A program made the translations under genes and the position numbers. The notes beneath the pieces are model-generated. The model worked only from the letters and a program-made list of their open reading frames with translations. It was not told where the DNA came from and did not search any database. From Proales similis (Eukaryota; Rotifera; Eurotatoria; Ploima; Proalidae): a stretch of 64,000 bases of DNA. Shown here piece after piece: positions 10,466 through 22,046 of this stretch (the first letter of the stretch is position 1; every line of letters starts with the position of its first letter). The DNA lies in NCBI GenBank assembly GCA_019059635.1, contig JAGVRJ010000009.1, positions 558,001-622,000 of the forward strand, in the 5' to 3' direction.

Positions 10466-13400
10466 ATGTCTTCGGTTAAAGTTGCAGTCAGAGTGCGGCC
10501 TTTCAACAGCCGCGAGCTGCTTCAAAACTGCCAATGCATAATCAAAATGGACGGCAAGACCACTTACATCACCAACCCGAAGGCGCTGCCTTCCGACAAC
10601 GAGACAGTGAAGAGTTTCAACTATGACTATTCATATTGGTCACACACCGATGTAAGTTGCCTGCGTCTAAGTTCCGATCGGACCGCATTAGGTAAACAAA
10701 TGCGATTGTGCGTGAAGGTTTCCGATCCCAAGTTCTGCACTCAGCGCCAAGTTTACGAGGATCTGGGCATTGAGATGTTGGACCATGCGTTCGAAGGCTA
10801 CAACGTATGCATATTCGCCTATGGACAGACGGGAGCCGGCAAAAGCTACTCAATGATGGGCAGGCTCGAGCCGGACCAGAAAGGCATCATTCCTCAGCTC
10901 TGCGAGGAGCTATTCGAACGAATCGAGAATCTAGAAGCGAACGAACAAATCCAGTCGACGGTCGAAGTGTCCTATATGGAGATCTATTGCGAGCGAGTTC
11001 GAGATTTATTAAACCCAAAGAACAAGAACAACTTGAAAGTGCGCGAGCATCCCATCATGGGTCCGTACGTTGAAGACTTGTCCAAGCTGGTGGTCAAGCA
11101 ATATGCGGACATCAACCGTCTGATTGACGAGGGCAACAAAGCAAGAACAGTGGCGGCGACGAACATGAACGAAACAAGCAGCCGTTCACATGCGGTATTT
11201 ACGCTCGTATTCACCCAGAAACGATACGATCCACACACAGACCTGGTGAGCGAGTGCGTGAGCAAAATCAGCCTGGTCGACTTGGCTGGAAGCGAGCGAG
11301 CCAATTCCACGGGCGCTCAAGGCACCAGACTCAAAGAGGGCGCCAACATAAACAAGTCATTGACTACTTTGGGCAATGTTATATCAGCTCTGGCCGATAT
11401 AAGCTCCGGTGTGAACTCGAGCAGCAAGAAGAAGAGATCTGACTTTATTCCGTATCGCGACTCTGTGCTCACGTGGCTGCTGAAAGAGAACCTGGGCGGA
11501 AATTCCAAGACCGCTATGCTGGCGGCCATTTCGCCCGCCGACATCAACTTTGAGGAAACGCTCGGCACCCTGCGCTACGCAGACAGAGCAAAGAGAATTG
11601 TATGCAAGGCGGTGGTGAACGAGGACGCCAACGGCAAGCTAATACGCGAGCTCAAGGAGGAGATTCTTCGCCTGCGCGAGATCCTCAAGCGAGAAGGGTT
11701 CGACGAGCATTTACTCGAAGAGTCGTCCGGCCTGTCCAAATCGGCGTCCACATTCAATCTGGCCGGCAGCAGCTACAACTTGAGCAACGTGCTCGCCAAC
11801 CATGACCAGTCAATATCTGAAGCGAGCGAGGACGCTCTGGAGCGGCTAAAAGAGAACCAAAAGATCATGGGACAGCTGACTGAGACCTATGAGATGAAAT
11901 TGAAGCGAACCGAGAACATAATGGCTGAGAGAGAGTCGGCACTTCACGAACTGGGCATCATGACTCGCAATGACGGCAACGCTCTGGGCATATTCTCGCC
12001 CAAAAAGACTCCACATCTAGTCAATTTAAACGAGGATCCGTTCATGTCCGAGTGTCTGTTGTATTATATTAAGGAAGGTATGACCAAGGTTGGCCGACCG
12101 GACGCATCTACACCACAGGATATTGTCCTGTTCGGCAGTCATATTCTGAGCGAGCACTGTACAATCGAAAACCGTTCGAACGAGGTCGAGTTAAGGCCCT
12201 GCGACGAGGCGCTCTGCTACGTGAACGGCAAAAAGGTCGAGGAGAGAATTACTTTGAAGAGCGGCGACCGGGTCATATTCGGAAAGAGTCACGTGTTCCG
12301 CTTTAACAATCCCGAACAAGCACGCAAAGAGATGAAATCGGGCAGCAGCACGCCGAGCCAGGTGCCAGCCAACATCGCCGATGACAGCCTGGACTGGATA
12401 AACGCCATCCAGGAGCTGAAAGAAAAGCAGGGCATCGACATAAAGCAAGAAATGGAACGGCTGCTTGCTCTGGACGAGCAATACAAGAAAGAAGTCGAGA
12501 CGAACAAAATGTACAAAGAGCAGATAATCGAATACACGACCAAGATAAGCGATTTGGAGAAGAAAGTCGATATAATGACGCGCTCGATGATGTCGAGCAG
12601 CTGCCTCAACTCGCTCGGCAACCAGAACAGCAGCACAGACTCGAGTTTGTCCTTGGCCACCGTCGGCGAGGACGAGTTCAACTATCAAATGTACTCGTGG
12701 ACCGAACGCGAGTACCGATTAGCGTTGTGGGCGTCTCGTAGGTGGCGCTACCACCAAATGACCTCGTACAGGGTGAGTTTGAAGTTTTGTTTTTTTGTCG
12801 AATTTTGCTTTCATTCATTTGCACCGTTCGATCTTGAACCTTAAACACTGACTTTGACTTGTTGGCCGAATTAAACCTAAAAAACTCGCTTTCAAGGATT
12901 TCTCAATTCAATTGCAGCCTTCTTGGAGAATTAAGGTTTCTTTATTCGTCTGTTGTTTTGAACGTTGGTCTCTGTGCTTTGCTGTCAGTTCGTAGCTCAA
13001 AATTCCATTTCGTCGTCTGTTCTTGTCCAAGTCCATTAAGTTGTTCATTTACTGTTTGCTCGTTCGTTCTTTTTCGATCTTTGACATTCAGCTATTCTCA
13101 TTTATTCGTATTTCAAGGACGAGTTGTGGGGCAAGGCAGCACTGCTCAAAGAGGCAAATGCAATCAGCGTAGAACTGAAAAAGAACGTTCAATTTCAATT
13201 TGTGCTCCTCTCTGACACAATGTACTCGCCGTTGCCGGGCGATCTTGTCGACACAATCTACCAGCAGAAGAACGACACCAGCCTGGCCGAGCTCATGGGC
13301 GACTCGATCGAAATAAAAGACAAAAAGCTGCGGACGGTGGTGGCGATCGAAGTGCAAGACTTTAAGAACGGAGCAACTCACTACTGGTCGCTGGAAAAGT

Positions 13401-16400
13401 TCATGTAAGTTTGACGTTTGGCTTTTTGCTTTTCAATCCCCTTCCCTCTCTCTCTCTCTCTGCCCCTCCCCCTTTTATTGGCTGGTCAATTAAATCTTGA
13501 GCAATGTTGTGTTGTCTCTTTGGTCCCTCTATTCATTTGCACAATCGTGTCTTCTTTTCTTCTCTTCGATTCCTCTATTTCCCCGTATCTCGCGCAAACC
13601 AACTATTGAACAAAACAAACGAACCGTCTGAAATTAAGATCACGCCTGGACACAATGAAGCGAATCTACAGTGTGGATTTGTCAGCATACTCAAAGAGCG
13701 TCAACTACGTTACTCACATCATATTGGCCAATCAGAGTTCGCTTGATGGTCAAAGTGAGGGCGACGTTGCAGCCGAATCTGAGAACAACATCTCTCGTCA
13801 AGCCTCTAACAAGGCCATCGTTCAAACGAGTGATGCATTTTTTCCCCATTGCGTCCCGTCGCTACCAGTTTGCCTTAACCAATTTTTCCTCTTTTCGATT
13901 CGATCAGGCGAATTCAACTCGCACGCTAGTTCATACAAACTCTCAGGGCAAAGGTATTTCAAACAGAAACCAAACAAATTGATGATTTTTGAATGTTTTT
14001 GAATATCACCGTCTATCGTCTTGCCCTCGTCGCTCAACTATCTGTTCTGTGTGCTCAGTGTCAAATATGTTTTCTTTTGCTCTATTGATCAGATCAGATT
14101 CAGTTTTGTTCTTTGCCTCACTCTTGTTGGGCTTGTTCGGGTCTAGTAAAAAAAAAAATTCTTTGCTTTAGGAATCGACTCGACCTGATGAGAGCCATGT
14201 TAAACAGCTCGGCTGAGAGCATTCTGCCCACGCCCGAGTCGATGGAGAACATGCTTAGCGGAGACCCGTTCTACGACCGCTTTCCGTGGTTCAGACTCAT
14301 CGGACGCTCGTTCATCTACTTGAGCAACCTGCTTCACAACGTACCGCTCATTCACAAAGTGGCCATCGTCTCCGAGAAAGGCGTCGTGAAAGGCTGGCTC
14401 ACGGTCGCCTTGCAAGCCGTTCTAAATGGTAAAACCAGTTTCCGTTTTTCAGCTCCGATTGCTCCGTTCAGCTCATTTGTTCTGTTTGCAGACGAAGAGA
14501 ATGGAGTCGGCGACGGCGAGAACAAGGCCGCCAATCAAATTAGACAGTCGAGCTGTGCCAAAATTTCATTCGACGACGATTCTTATTTTGAGGTTTGTCT
14601 CCGACCCCAAGCTGTCTACTGACAAATTCTTACCAACTCGTTCTGAAGCACAAGTTCAAGATGAAATCGAACAGCTCTACTCCGAACGCCCAGTCGACGG
14701 ACTGTGTTCAATTGGGCGACAATCAGGCCCAATCACCAAGTACAAGTGACAAATACGATTTCATTGCCAAGCAAATATCGACCACGTCTAGCTCGAGTTT
14801 CTCTCGCGAGCAGCTCGTCGCACGACTGAAGCAAGTGGACACAAGTCAAATACCGTCTTTCCTCAAAATCGGCACTGTGTTCAAATTTCGCCTCATAATT
14901 GTCGAAATATCGGGCATATCAAGCGAGTACTCGGACATATTTTGCCAGTTCAACTTCATGCATCGCAACAACGAGGCGTTCTCCACTGAGCCGATTCAAA
15001 ACAGCGGCAAAGGACCGCCGCTCGGCTTTTTCCACATTCAGGACGTAAGAGCAGTGAACTCCACTGTCTGCTGTGTTCTTAAGCTCATTCTGTTTGTTGG
15101 CGGCGTTTTAGTTCAGCGTCAATGTGACCCGATCATTCATCGACTACATCTCTTACCAGCCGATACTGTTTGAGATTCTCGGTCATTATCAGTATCATCC
15201 GCTGCACGGACAAGCCATCACTGCTGAAAGGTAAGCAGCCGGCCCGCTCTGTTTGCTCTCCTGCTCTAATTCGGCAACGGCTTCAGAAAAAGCAAAAGCG
15301 CCATCAACTATCCACGCCTGCCAGCCATGTCCAAGCCCATACCGGCCAAGAGCATCACAAGTTGGAAGAATTTGAGCACCTCGCACGTGCATGCCGAACA
15401 CGATCTGCTTGTCTGGTATGAGATATGTGAGCTGGAAGTCAGCGGCGAGTAAGTCACCACGAGTCACCAAACACCGAGTGTCGGGAATCGCTTAATGTTG
15501 GCCCCTCTTAAAGATACATACCGGTGGCAGTCGATCATTCGGACATGGCTCCCATGAGCGGCAAGTTCTTGCTGCATCAAGGAGTGCAGCGACGAATAGC
15601 CATAACACTTTGCTCAGAGACTTGTGCCGATGTCGTTTGGAAAGAAGTCAAAGAAGTGGTCATAGGTCAGTGCTCTCGGTGCTCTCTTCAGTTGAACTGT
15701 TTCATCTGGCAACTTGCACTTGACAAACAGGCCGAATCAGGACAAGCAAAGAAGTGACCAATTTCAACGATCAAAATGTCTTGTCTTTGAATGTGATCAG
15801 CTCGCATTATCTGCAACGTGCGGACGACGACCGCACCTTCTACAGATTTGAAGTGTCCTGGGACAGCTCAATGCACAACTCGGCGCTGTTGAACTGCATC
15901 ACATCGAGTCGCGATTGTGTTTACATCACGCTCACGTTCTACGTCGAATTGGAGAATTTCGTGCAGCCGGCCTGCATCACCAAAGACCTGGGCCTGGTGA
16001 TCTACGCCAGGGACGCCCGCGTTGGCTTACCTCGGTAGGCAGCTCTCGGATAGCCTTAGAACTGCGCAAATTCTCACGCGCTTTTGTTATCGTGTTTAGC
16101 TCAATTAAAAATCTATTGTACGGCGGCATTTACAAATCGAGCGACTCAAACAAAGTGGCCGGCTTGTACAAGTTCACAGTGAAGCAAGCGGCCGATTCGG
16201 TGAGCCCGCGAACAAGACGCCGTGTAGGCAAAGTGGTCGACACCTCGAACGTCTACGTGCGCGGAGAGGAAATGCTGCAGGGCTGGCGTCCGCGCAGTGA
16301 CTCGCTAATATTTGAACACCAGTGGGAACTCGAAAAGCTCACTCGTCTGCAGCAAGTGGAGAAGACCAAACATCAGCTGCTGCTCAAGTCGACGGTCGAC

Positions 16401-18137
16401 TCGGTCCAAGACGAAGTGACCCAGAGGGTGAGGCATCCGTCAATTCTCCGTCTATCTTTTCCGGTTCTCAAATCTGCTCTCAAATGACCTTGTAGCTTGT
16501 GCGACAGCCGTCTTCGCCGTTGACACCGCAGAAAATAGAATTCGACGAGAACGAACTGACCGTCTACACTGATAAGCAGAGGCAGATTCTACTCAACTGC
16601 ATTCGGCTAATAAACCGAGGACGCCTTCCGTCTCATCAGGACCAATACGAGGATGAATCGAGTCACATGAGCAGCTCGCAGACAATACCCAACATAAGCG
16701 TACGCTTGTTTTCCTTTTCATCGAAAGCTCAAGTTAAACACTCTTCAATTCGACTTGCCAGGTTCAAGTGGACGAAAACTGCGACGAGCTGATCAGGAGT
16801 GTGAAAATGAACGCGAGCACTCCGAACAGGATCGAACTGACCACATTGAATGCGATCAAGGCAAGCGCCAGTTCAATGGACATTTGCCGGTGAGTGCAAA
16901 CGCTTTTCTCTCAAATCCATTTGAGCAACGAGCTCACTCGGCTCGATTTGCGCCGGGCGAATCGGCTCTTCTGGCACCGCATTGCTGTTTGTTCATTTAT
17001 TCAGCAAACAAAGCGATCAAATCATTTTAAATTAAATTCAAGTCTGAAAGAGTATCTGCGTCTGGTCAGATGCTTATTGAAGTACGGCTCAAGCGAGCTA
17101 AAGTACTGTCCGTGTGTACTCGATTGCAGACGAGATTTGAACGCGGAGTAAGTTGACAAAAGACAAACAAGACGCCGTTCTAGAGCCTCACTACTACCAT
17201 TTCACTCGAGTCTCGAGTCTAATTTCACTCGCTAACTTCTAACAATCTTGGTTTCTTTTGTTTACTTAACGTCTTTGTGCCACACACACACACACGCCAA
17301 CACAAACAAGCTTACATGTGACTTTTAGTCTTGGAAACTTTTTCAACAAATTAGAAACAGTTTCATTTGGTTCGCTTTCCCAACTAACGCCAGCTCACCA
17401 ATTAATTCAAAATTAGCCCGCACACGATTAAAATCTATGCGATTTTGTTTCAAGGTTTTTGAACGTGGAGCATTCGATTTCCAAGTCACGCTCGATGGAG
17501 AGCTTGTACAGCGCGGGCGAAGAATGTGGCGACTCAACACTGGACTTGAGCGATTTGTCCGATTCTAGACTTCGCTTGGCGCCCAGAAAACGACGCGGCC
17601 GATTCATCGCCGAGATTGACGAAGTCATGCTCAATCCGGTCGTGTTTAAAAAAGGCTCGTTAAATTTTCTTGACGAACGATCGCCCAACTGGAGCAAAAA
17701 ATTTGTGGTAACAACTAAAGACCCCAGCGAGCGTTCATGTGCCTCTAACCGACGCATTTCGCTCAGGTTGTTCGAAGACCGTACTTGCTGATTTACAATA
17801 ACGAGAAAGATGGCCTTGAAAGAGCCGTTATCAACCTGTCCAGTTCTCAGATTGTCTACAATGAAGAGCAGCTCGAAATGCTTCAGGTAATCGCACGGCC
17901 TCGATGAATGATTTGCAAGCTGACAAAGCTGATCGTTGGTTCAAGACTCAAAACAGTTTCACCATAACAAATAAGCATCGAGGAATTCTTCTTCAAACAG
18001 TGTCGAACAAAGACGTGTTTGAATGGCTGTATGCGCTTAATCCGCTCTTGGCCGGACAAATAAAGTCAAAATTGGCGCGCAGACGCAACAGACTCAGCTC
18101 GAAATCGGCCAGCCTGAATCAAACTCAAACTCCCTGA
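10466..18137 (+). CDS. unc-104: Kinesin-3 motor unc-104/KIF1A, full length, 17 exons
   Basis: Plus-end-directed motor for synaptic-vesicle precursors. Seventeen exons join in phase: 10466-10651, 10718-12772, 13118-13404, 14172-14428, 14492-14592, 14649-15044, 15112-15230, 15287-15448, 15514-15665, 15731-16034, 16100-16427, 16496-16699, 16762-16889, 17043-17147, 17455-17707, 17767-17886 and 17946-18137, giving 1782 residues. The motor domain has the P-loop GQTGAGKS (98-105), the [11 protein letters not shown] switch I region and [13 protein letters not shown] (switch II). An FHA domain covers about 500-595, followed by coiled coil. The KIF1 stretches [32 protein letters not shown] and [19 protein letters not shown] mark the tail. 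A PH domain (last ~130 residues, [20 protein letters not shown]) binds phosphoinositide cargo. The Lys-rich K-loop is short (KKKR). Exon 14 fits by phase and splice sites but I do not recognise its sequence, so it is less certain. Confidence 0.96.
13405..14171 (+). other. Largest intron of unc-104
   Basis: A 767 bp GT-AG intron between the [13 protein letters not shown] exon and the exon that begins NRLDLMRAM. It contains two overlapping open frames (about 13655-14000). Neither gives a convincing cassette exon with both splice sites in phase, so I leave it as intron. A CT-rich tract lies at about 13445-13462. Confidence 0.6.
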
Positions 18138-18953
18138 TTGACTTGAATGATTGTAAAATAATGATTGTAATCGTCTGATTGTGATGAGCCCATTCCCATG
18201 GAGTTTTAGACTCGTCTTGTCCCTTCCCAGTACTCGTCTACATTTCCGTCTGAGTGCGCTGTCTGCTCTTGCTTTGTCTATTTATTCTGCTAATTTATTG
18301 ACCGCCGTTTGTGATGCTCTAGGTCATCGATATTGCATTGCATCGCATTTAAAATTCGATTTAATTCGCAATTTATGCTGCTTAAAAGTTCTTTGTTCTG
18401 ATTCATTTTTGTTTTTGTTGTTGCTGTTGTGGTTCGTGCCGCCTCTAATTCGTGGACTTTTTAAATTGAATGCGAGCAAACATGGGCATTTAGAATTTTT
18501 TACTGTTTCGTATGGTTCGAAAAGACAAAAGATTAGTATGGAATTATTTTTTGCAGACTCTTTTCCTCTAAGCTACAGCTAATCAACTCAGAATTGAAAT
18601 GAAAATAAAGCTCAACATCAGCGCACTTGAATAAATTAATAAATGACCAGCTGCTGAGGCAATCAAGTCTTGGACTCTTTTTTTCTAAACAGATTTTATT
18701 TTATTTGATTATTAATTTGTATCAGACATTGATTGTGATCGAGTTGATTTGATAGCTCCGATGAAGTTTAATAGATAATATTTAAGGAGGCAAATAAATA
18801 GAGACGGCCAAACAGCCGATGCAACGCAATTTATAAATTAAATATACACAAAATCACAATAAATATCAGTTAATTAAACTCAATATTGATCAACATCATT
18901 CAAAGAACATAAACACATGACACAAATAAGAAGAAGAGCAAATGCAGAGAATG
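18138..18953. other. Convergent 3' region of unc-104 and tyrosine decarboxylase
   Basis: Holds the 3' untranslated regions of two convergent genes. AATAAA-type signals occur at about 18602 (plus strand). The middle is AT-rich. No further gene is seen. Confidence 0.5.
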
Positions 18954-21216
18954 TCAGCTGCAGGTGAGCTGCGGCGCAGGCTCACACAGCAGGCGGTGTA
19001 AAGTGCGCCGTTTGGACTTCATCACATACAGAACTGAGAGTGTGCACTGGCTGAAGCTCATCGGACCTCGTCTTCTGATCCTCTCCACTTCGATTATGCA
19101 CTGGCCAAGGACTCGATCGGCAGCGCACTGAATCCAGTGCCATGCTCTGTATATGTCGTCTTCGTTGGCGTTTTTGGCGTTTACACAGAAACGGATTATG
19201 TACTTGTCGTCCACAATGTCCTTGGTCATGTGCAAGTAGTCGAGCACAGTCTCAAGTAGACTCTGGGTCAACACGTTCGGCCCCTGTTTGTGGTGGTCGC
19301 AATTAAAAAACCTCACTCGCAGGCGATTGGTCTAATCATCTACCTTAAGCCGAAAGCAGACCAGGCCGAGATGGACTCGACCGAATATCTCGAAGCGAGA
19401 GTCATCTCTAACCAAACTTTCGAACAACTTGGCAAGTCGAACGTGCTAAATTGAAATTCATTCATATTGGACAAACGAGCCAGGTTGAAGAGTGTCTCAC
19501 ACAAACCTCACGAATGTACTGCTGAAGACCTTCAACGCCATACGTTCGAATCGTGAACCAGAGCTTAAGCGATCTAAACCGTCGACTGAGTGCTATGCCC
19601 CAATTCTGTGTACCAGTTAAAACTTAGCTCTTGTACGTAGCATTGGGCCGAATGAGCGTCCAACTTACTCGGTAGTCGATTGTCTTCTCCATGTTCTGAT
19701 GGCTCAGATAGGCCGGGTCTACCGACAAGGTGCGAATGATCAGCTTGCTGTCCTTCATCCTATTCACAAAATTCAGATAAACAGCAAGCAGCGAATGCAT
19801 AAAGTCGAGCTGTTCTACCAAAGACACGAGCAGTCAAAATTGACCAGCATCCATTTGTTTGGATTGAAATTGATCGAGTCAACAAACTTGAGACGTTCAG
19901 AGTGAGAGGGTCAGTTGAAGAAAGACATGTGGCCTCCATTACCTCAATGCCGCGCATCATGCACCGGAACTCTTCGCATATCAAAGCGTTTCCTACTCGT
20001 TTGATTTAATAGGCGTTTTAAAGCTGTCTTTGGTCTTTTCCTACCGGCATATGCAGCGTCCGTGTGAAGGTAGATTCCGTAATCTTGGCAAACTGCGCCA
20101 AGTTCCCTCAAATTATCAAACGAAACACAACTGGTGGTTCCCAGAGTTCCGCAAGCCTGCCCGGCCAAACTCAATTAGAGAGAATTCAACAAGCTCAATT
20201 GCTCGATTTTACTTACATAAAACGGAATTAGACCGTCGCTTATGTCTTTTTCGACCGCTTCTCTCAGCGTGTTTCCCCTCAGCGAATGATTCTCATCGTA
20301 GTCGAGCAATCTTATTTTAACCATGCAGATCATGGCCGCCTTTTTAACGCAGGAATGCGCCTAATGCGAATATGAAGAATCTAGCAAGGATTGTGAGCTT
20401 AAATATCAGTTGACAACCGACCAGCTTTGAGGTGTAGGCGACCAATTTTGGTAAATAAAACGAATCCTCTTCTGTTTGATCGGTGTTGATTTGCTTCAGT
20501 TGCTCTAGGGCGCGGTGGCGAGCGGCCAACATTGAAACCAGAACACACTCGCTTGCTGATCCCTTTGAGAAGAACATTTGGCCATTAGGTTGGCAAACTG
20601 AGCTCAAGCAGCGTTAGCGTTACCAGCAAGACGCCGCCGCTTTCATTTGAACTGACGGGCAAAGTGGGCCCATCACAGGTTGGATCGTTGCGAAAGGGAA
20701 GCAAAGAGGGAGGCAGGCCGGCCATGAGTCCGAGCCATTGCATTATGATAGTCTCGAGCTCAGTGCAGGCAGGACTGCTGGCCCATGAAAATCCGATGAT
20801 GCCAAAGCCACTCGAGAGCATGTCGCCCAATATTGACGGATAGCTGTTGCCGGCCGGGAAATAGGCGTGAAAGTCCGGATGCTGCCAGTGAGTGATCTTA
20901 ACCAGTCGTTAGAGAGTTTGCCCCGACCAGGCTCAGACGTGACTCAGCTTACTCCGGGCACAATCTTCTCGTCGACATCCTTCATTATGGTTTCCCATTG
21001 CTCGCTTTGCTGAGGAGGCACAAGTGGCACCAGATGTTTCAAATAGCCCGGCTCGACTGTTGCAGTCACTCGTCTCTTACTGCGAATGAGGCGAACAGAA
21101 ATTTAATTCAAAATTCGCCTTCTTCGAGCTCAGTGTGTTTACTTTATGTTTTCAAGGTAGTCGGCGATGTAATCGACCATCTCCTTTCCTCTTTGTCTGA
21201 ACTCGTTCGCATTCAT
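18954..21216 (-). CDS. Tdc: PLP-dependent aromatic amino-acid decarboxylase, tyrosine decarboxylase type
   Basis: Group II decarboxylase; by similarity most like protostome tyrosine decarboxylase, which makes tyramine for octopamine synthesis. Twelve exons give about 535 residues. Exon 1 (21143-21216) reads [20 protein letters not shown]. Key parts follow in order: [20 protein letters not shown] with the active-site His, [54 protein letters not shown] with the PLP-binding Lys (about residue 318), and SVDPAYLSH with the catalytic-loop Tyr. Retained His and Tyr favour a true decarboxylase over an aldehyde synthase. [20 protein letters not shown] and [16 protein letters not shown] resemble TDC more than dopa decarboxylase, but the substrate is inferred. 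The C-terminus extends about 60 residues past the family core, basic and Cys-containing. Confidence 0.9.
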
Positions 21217-22046
21217 TTTCTCGTCTCTTCTTGTTTATTCAGTTTTCTTTACTTCACAATTCGACTAGCAAGCAGATTTTTCGAGTGTTTGGCGTGCTAG
21301 AATATATACGCAACTCGCAAGCGCTATATATATATATGCAAAACATAGAACGTTCAATATTCGGATTGGACCCCCGCTCTTCGATTATAAGCTTTGCCGA
21401 CCTTGAATATTGAAAGAGTTTGCGATCACTCGACTTGGACTTTCAGTCTTGCAGCTTATCTGAACGAATCGTTGCGAGCAGGGTGTGCGAAATGATCGAG
21501 TCAGACATTTGAGACAAGGGTCGGTGTTAGACCGCCTAGACCGCCCCTGAGAGCAGCCGTTCGCTTATTGGACAATAGAAACCAACTCCCACCAGTTAAG
21601 GCAAACGCAACAATTTCTCAAATCGAATTAGTCGAAAGCTCTCGAATAAACAACAGAAAAGTGAAGCCCAGTTGGCTTTTCTAGTCGCTTGCTTTGCTCA
21701 GTATTCGCTCGTATTCTAAACGCTTTGGTCACAAGCTTACGATTGTTGACGAGCGACGAACAATATACCCCGGGGTTGAACTTGGACGGACCAGAAGCGT
21801 TGCTGCTTGATTCATTCGATTTGTTTGCGAAGCTTTTAGACAAGCAGAATTGTGTCGGCTACAGACAAAAGGCAATTAAGATTCTTTTTGACAGGCATGT
21901 GTTGCTAGGCGATGATCGGAGGCAAATTACGTAACGAGCGAGTTATTTGCTGCCCGATTATGTGAACGAGTCGACTACGCAAGCAAGTCGGCTCGTCTAG
22001 AAAGAGAAGGAAAATTTGAATAAAAACGATTTTGAGTCTTGCAAAA
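21217..22046. other. Divergent intergenic region Tdc/ECT2L
   Basis: About 830 bp between two divergent genes. Near the Tdc start is an AT-rich TATATATATA stretch (about 21328-21337). An 82-codon open frame on the plus strand (21689-21934, no ATG) reads like protein but matches nothing I know; see findings. Confidence 0.5.

Noticed and set aside
12191-12688. Minus-strand frame of 165 codons
   Set aside because: Antisense to the FHA and coiled-coil part of unc-104; no independent support.
13655-14002. Possible cassette exon in the large unc-104 intron
   Set aside because: Two overlapping frames are open, but no pair of splice sites fits the phase-2 donor at 13404 and phase of the next exon with a known kinesin sequence.
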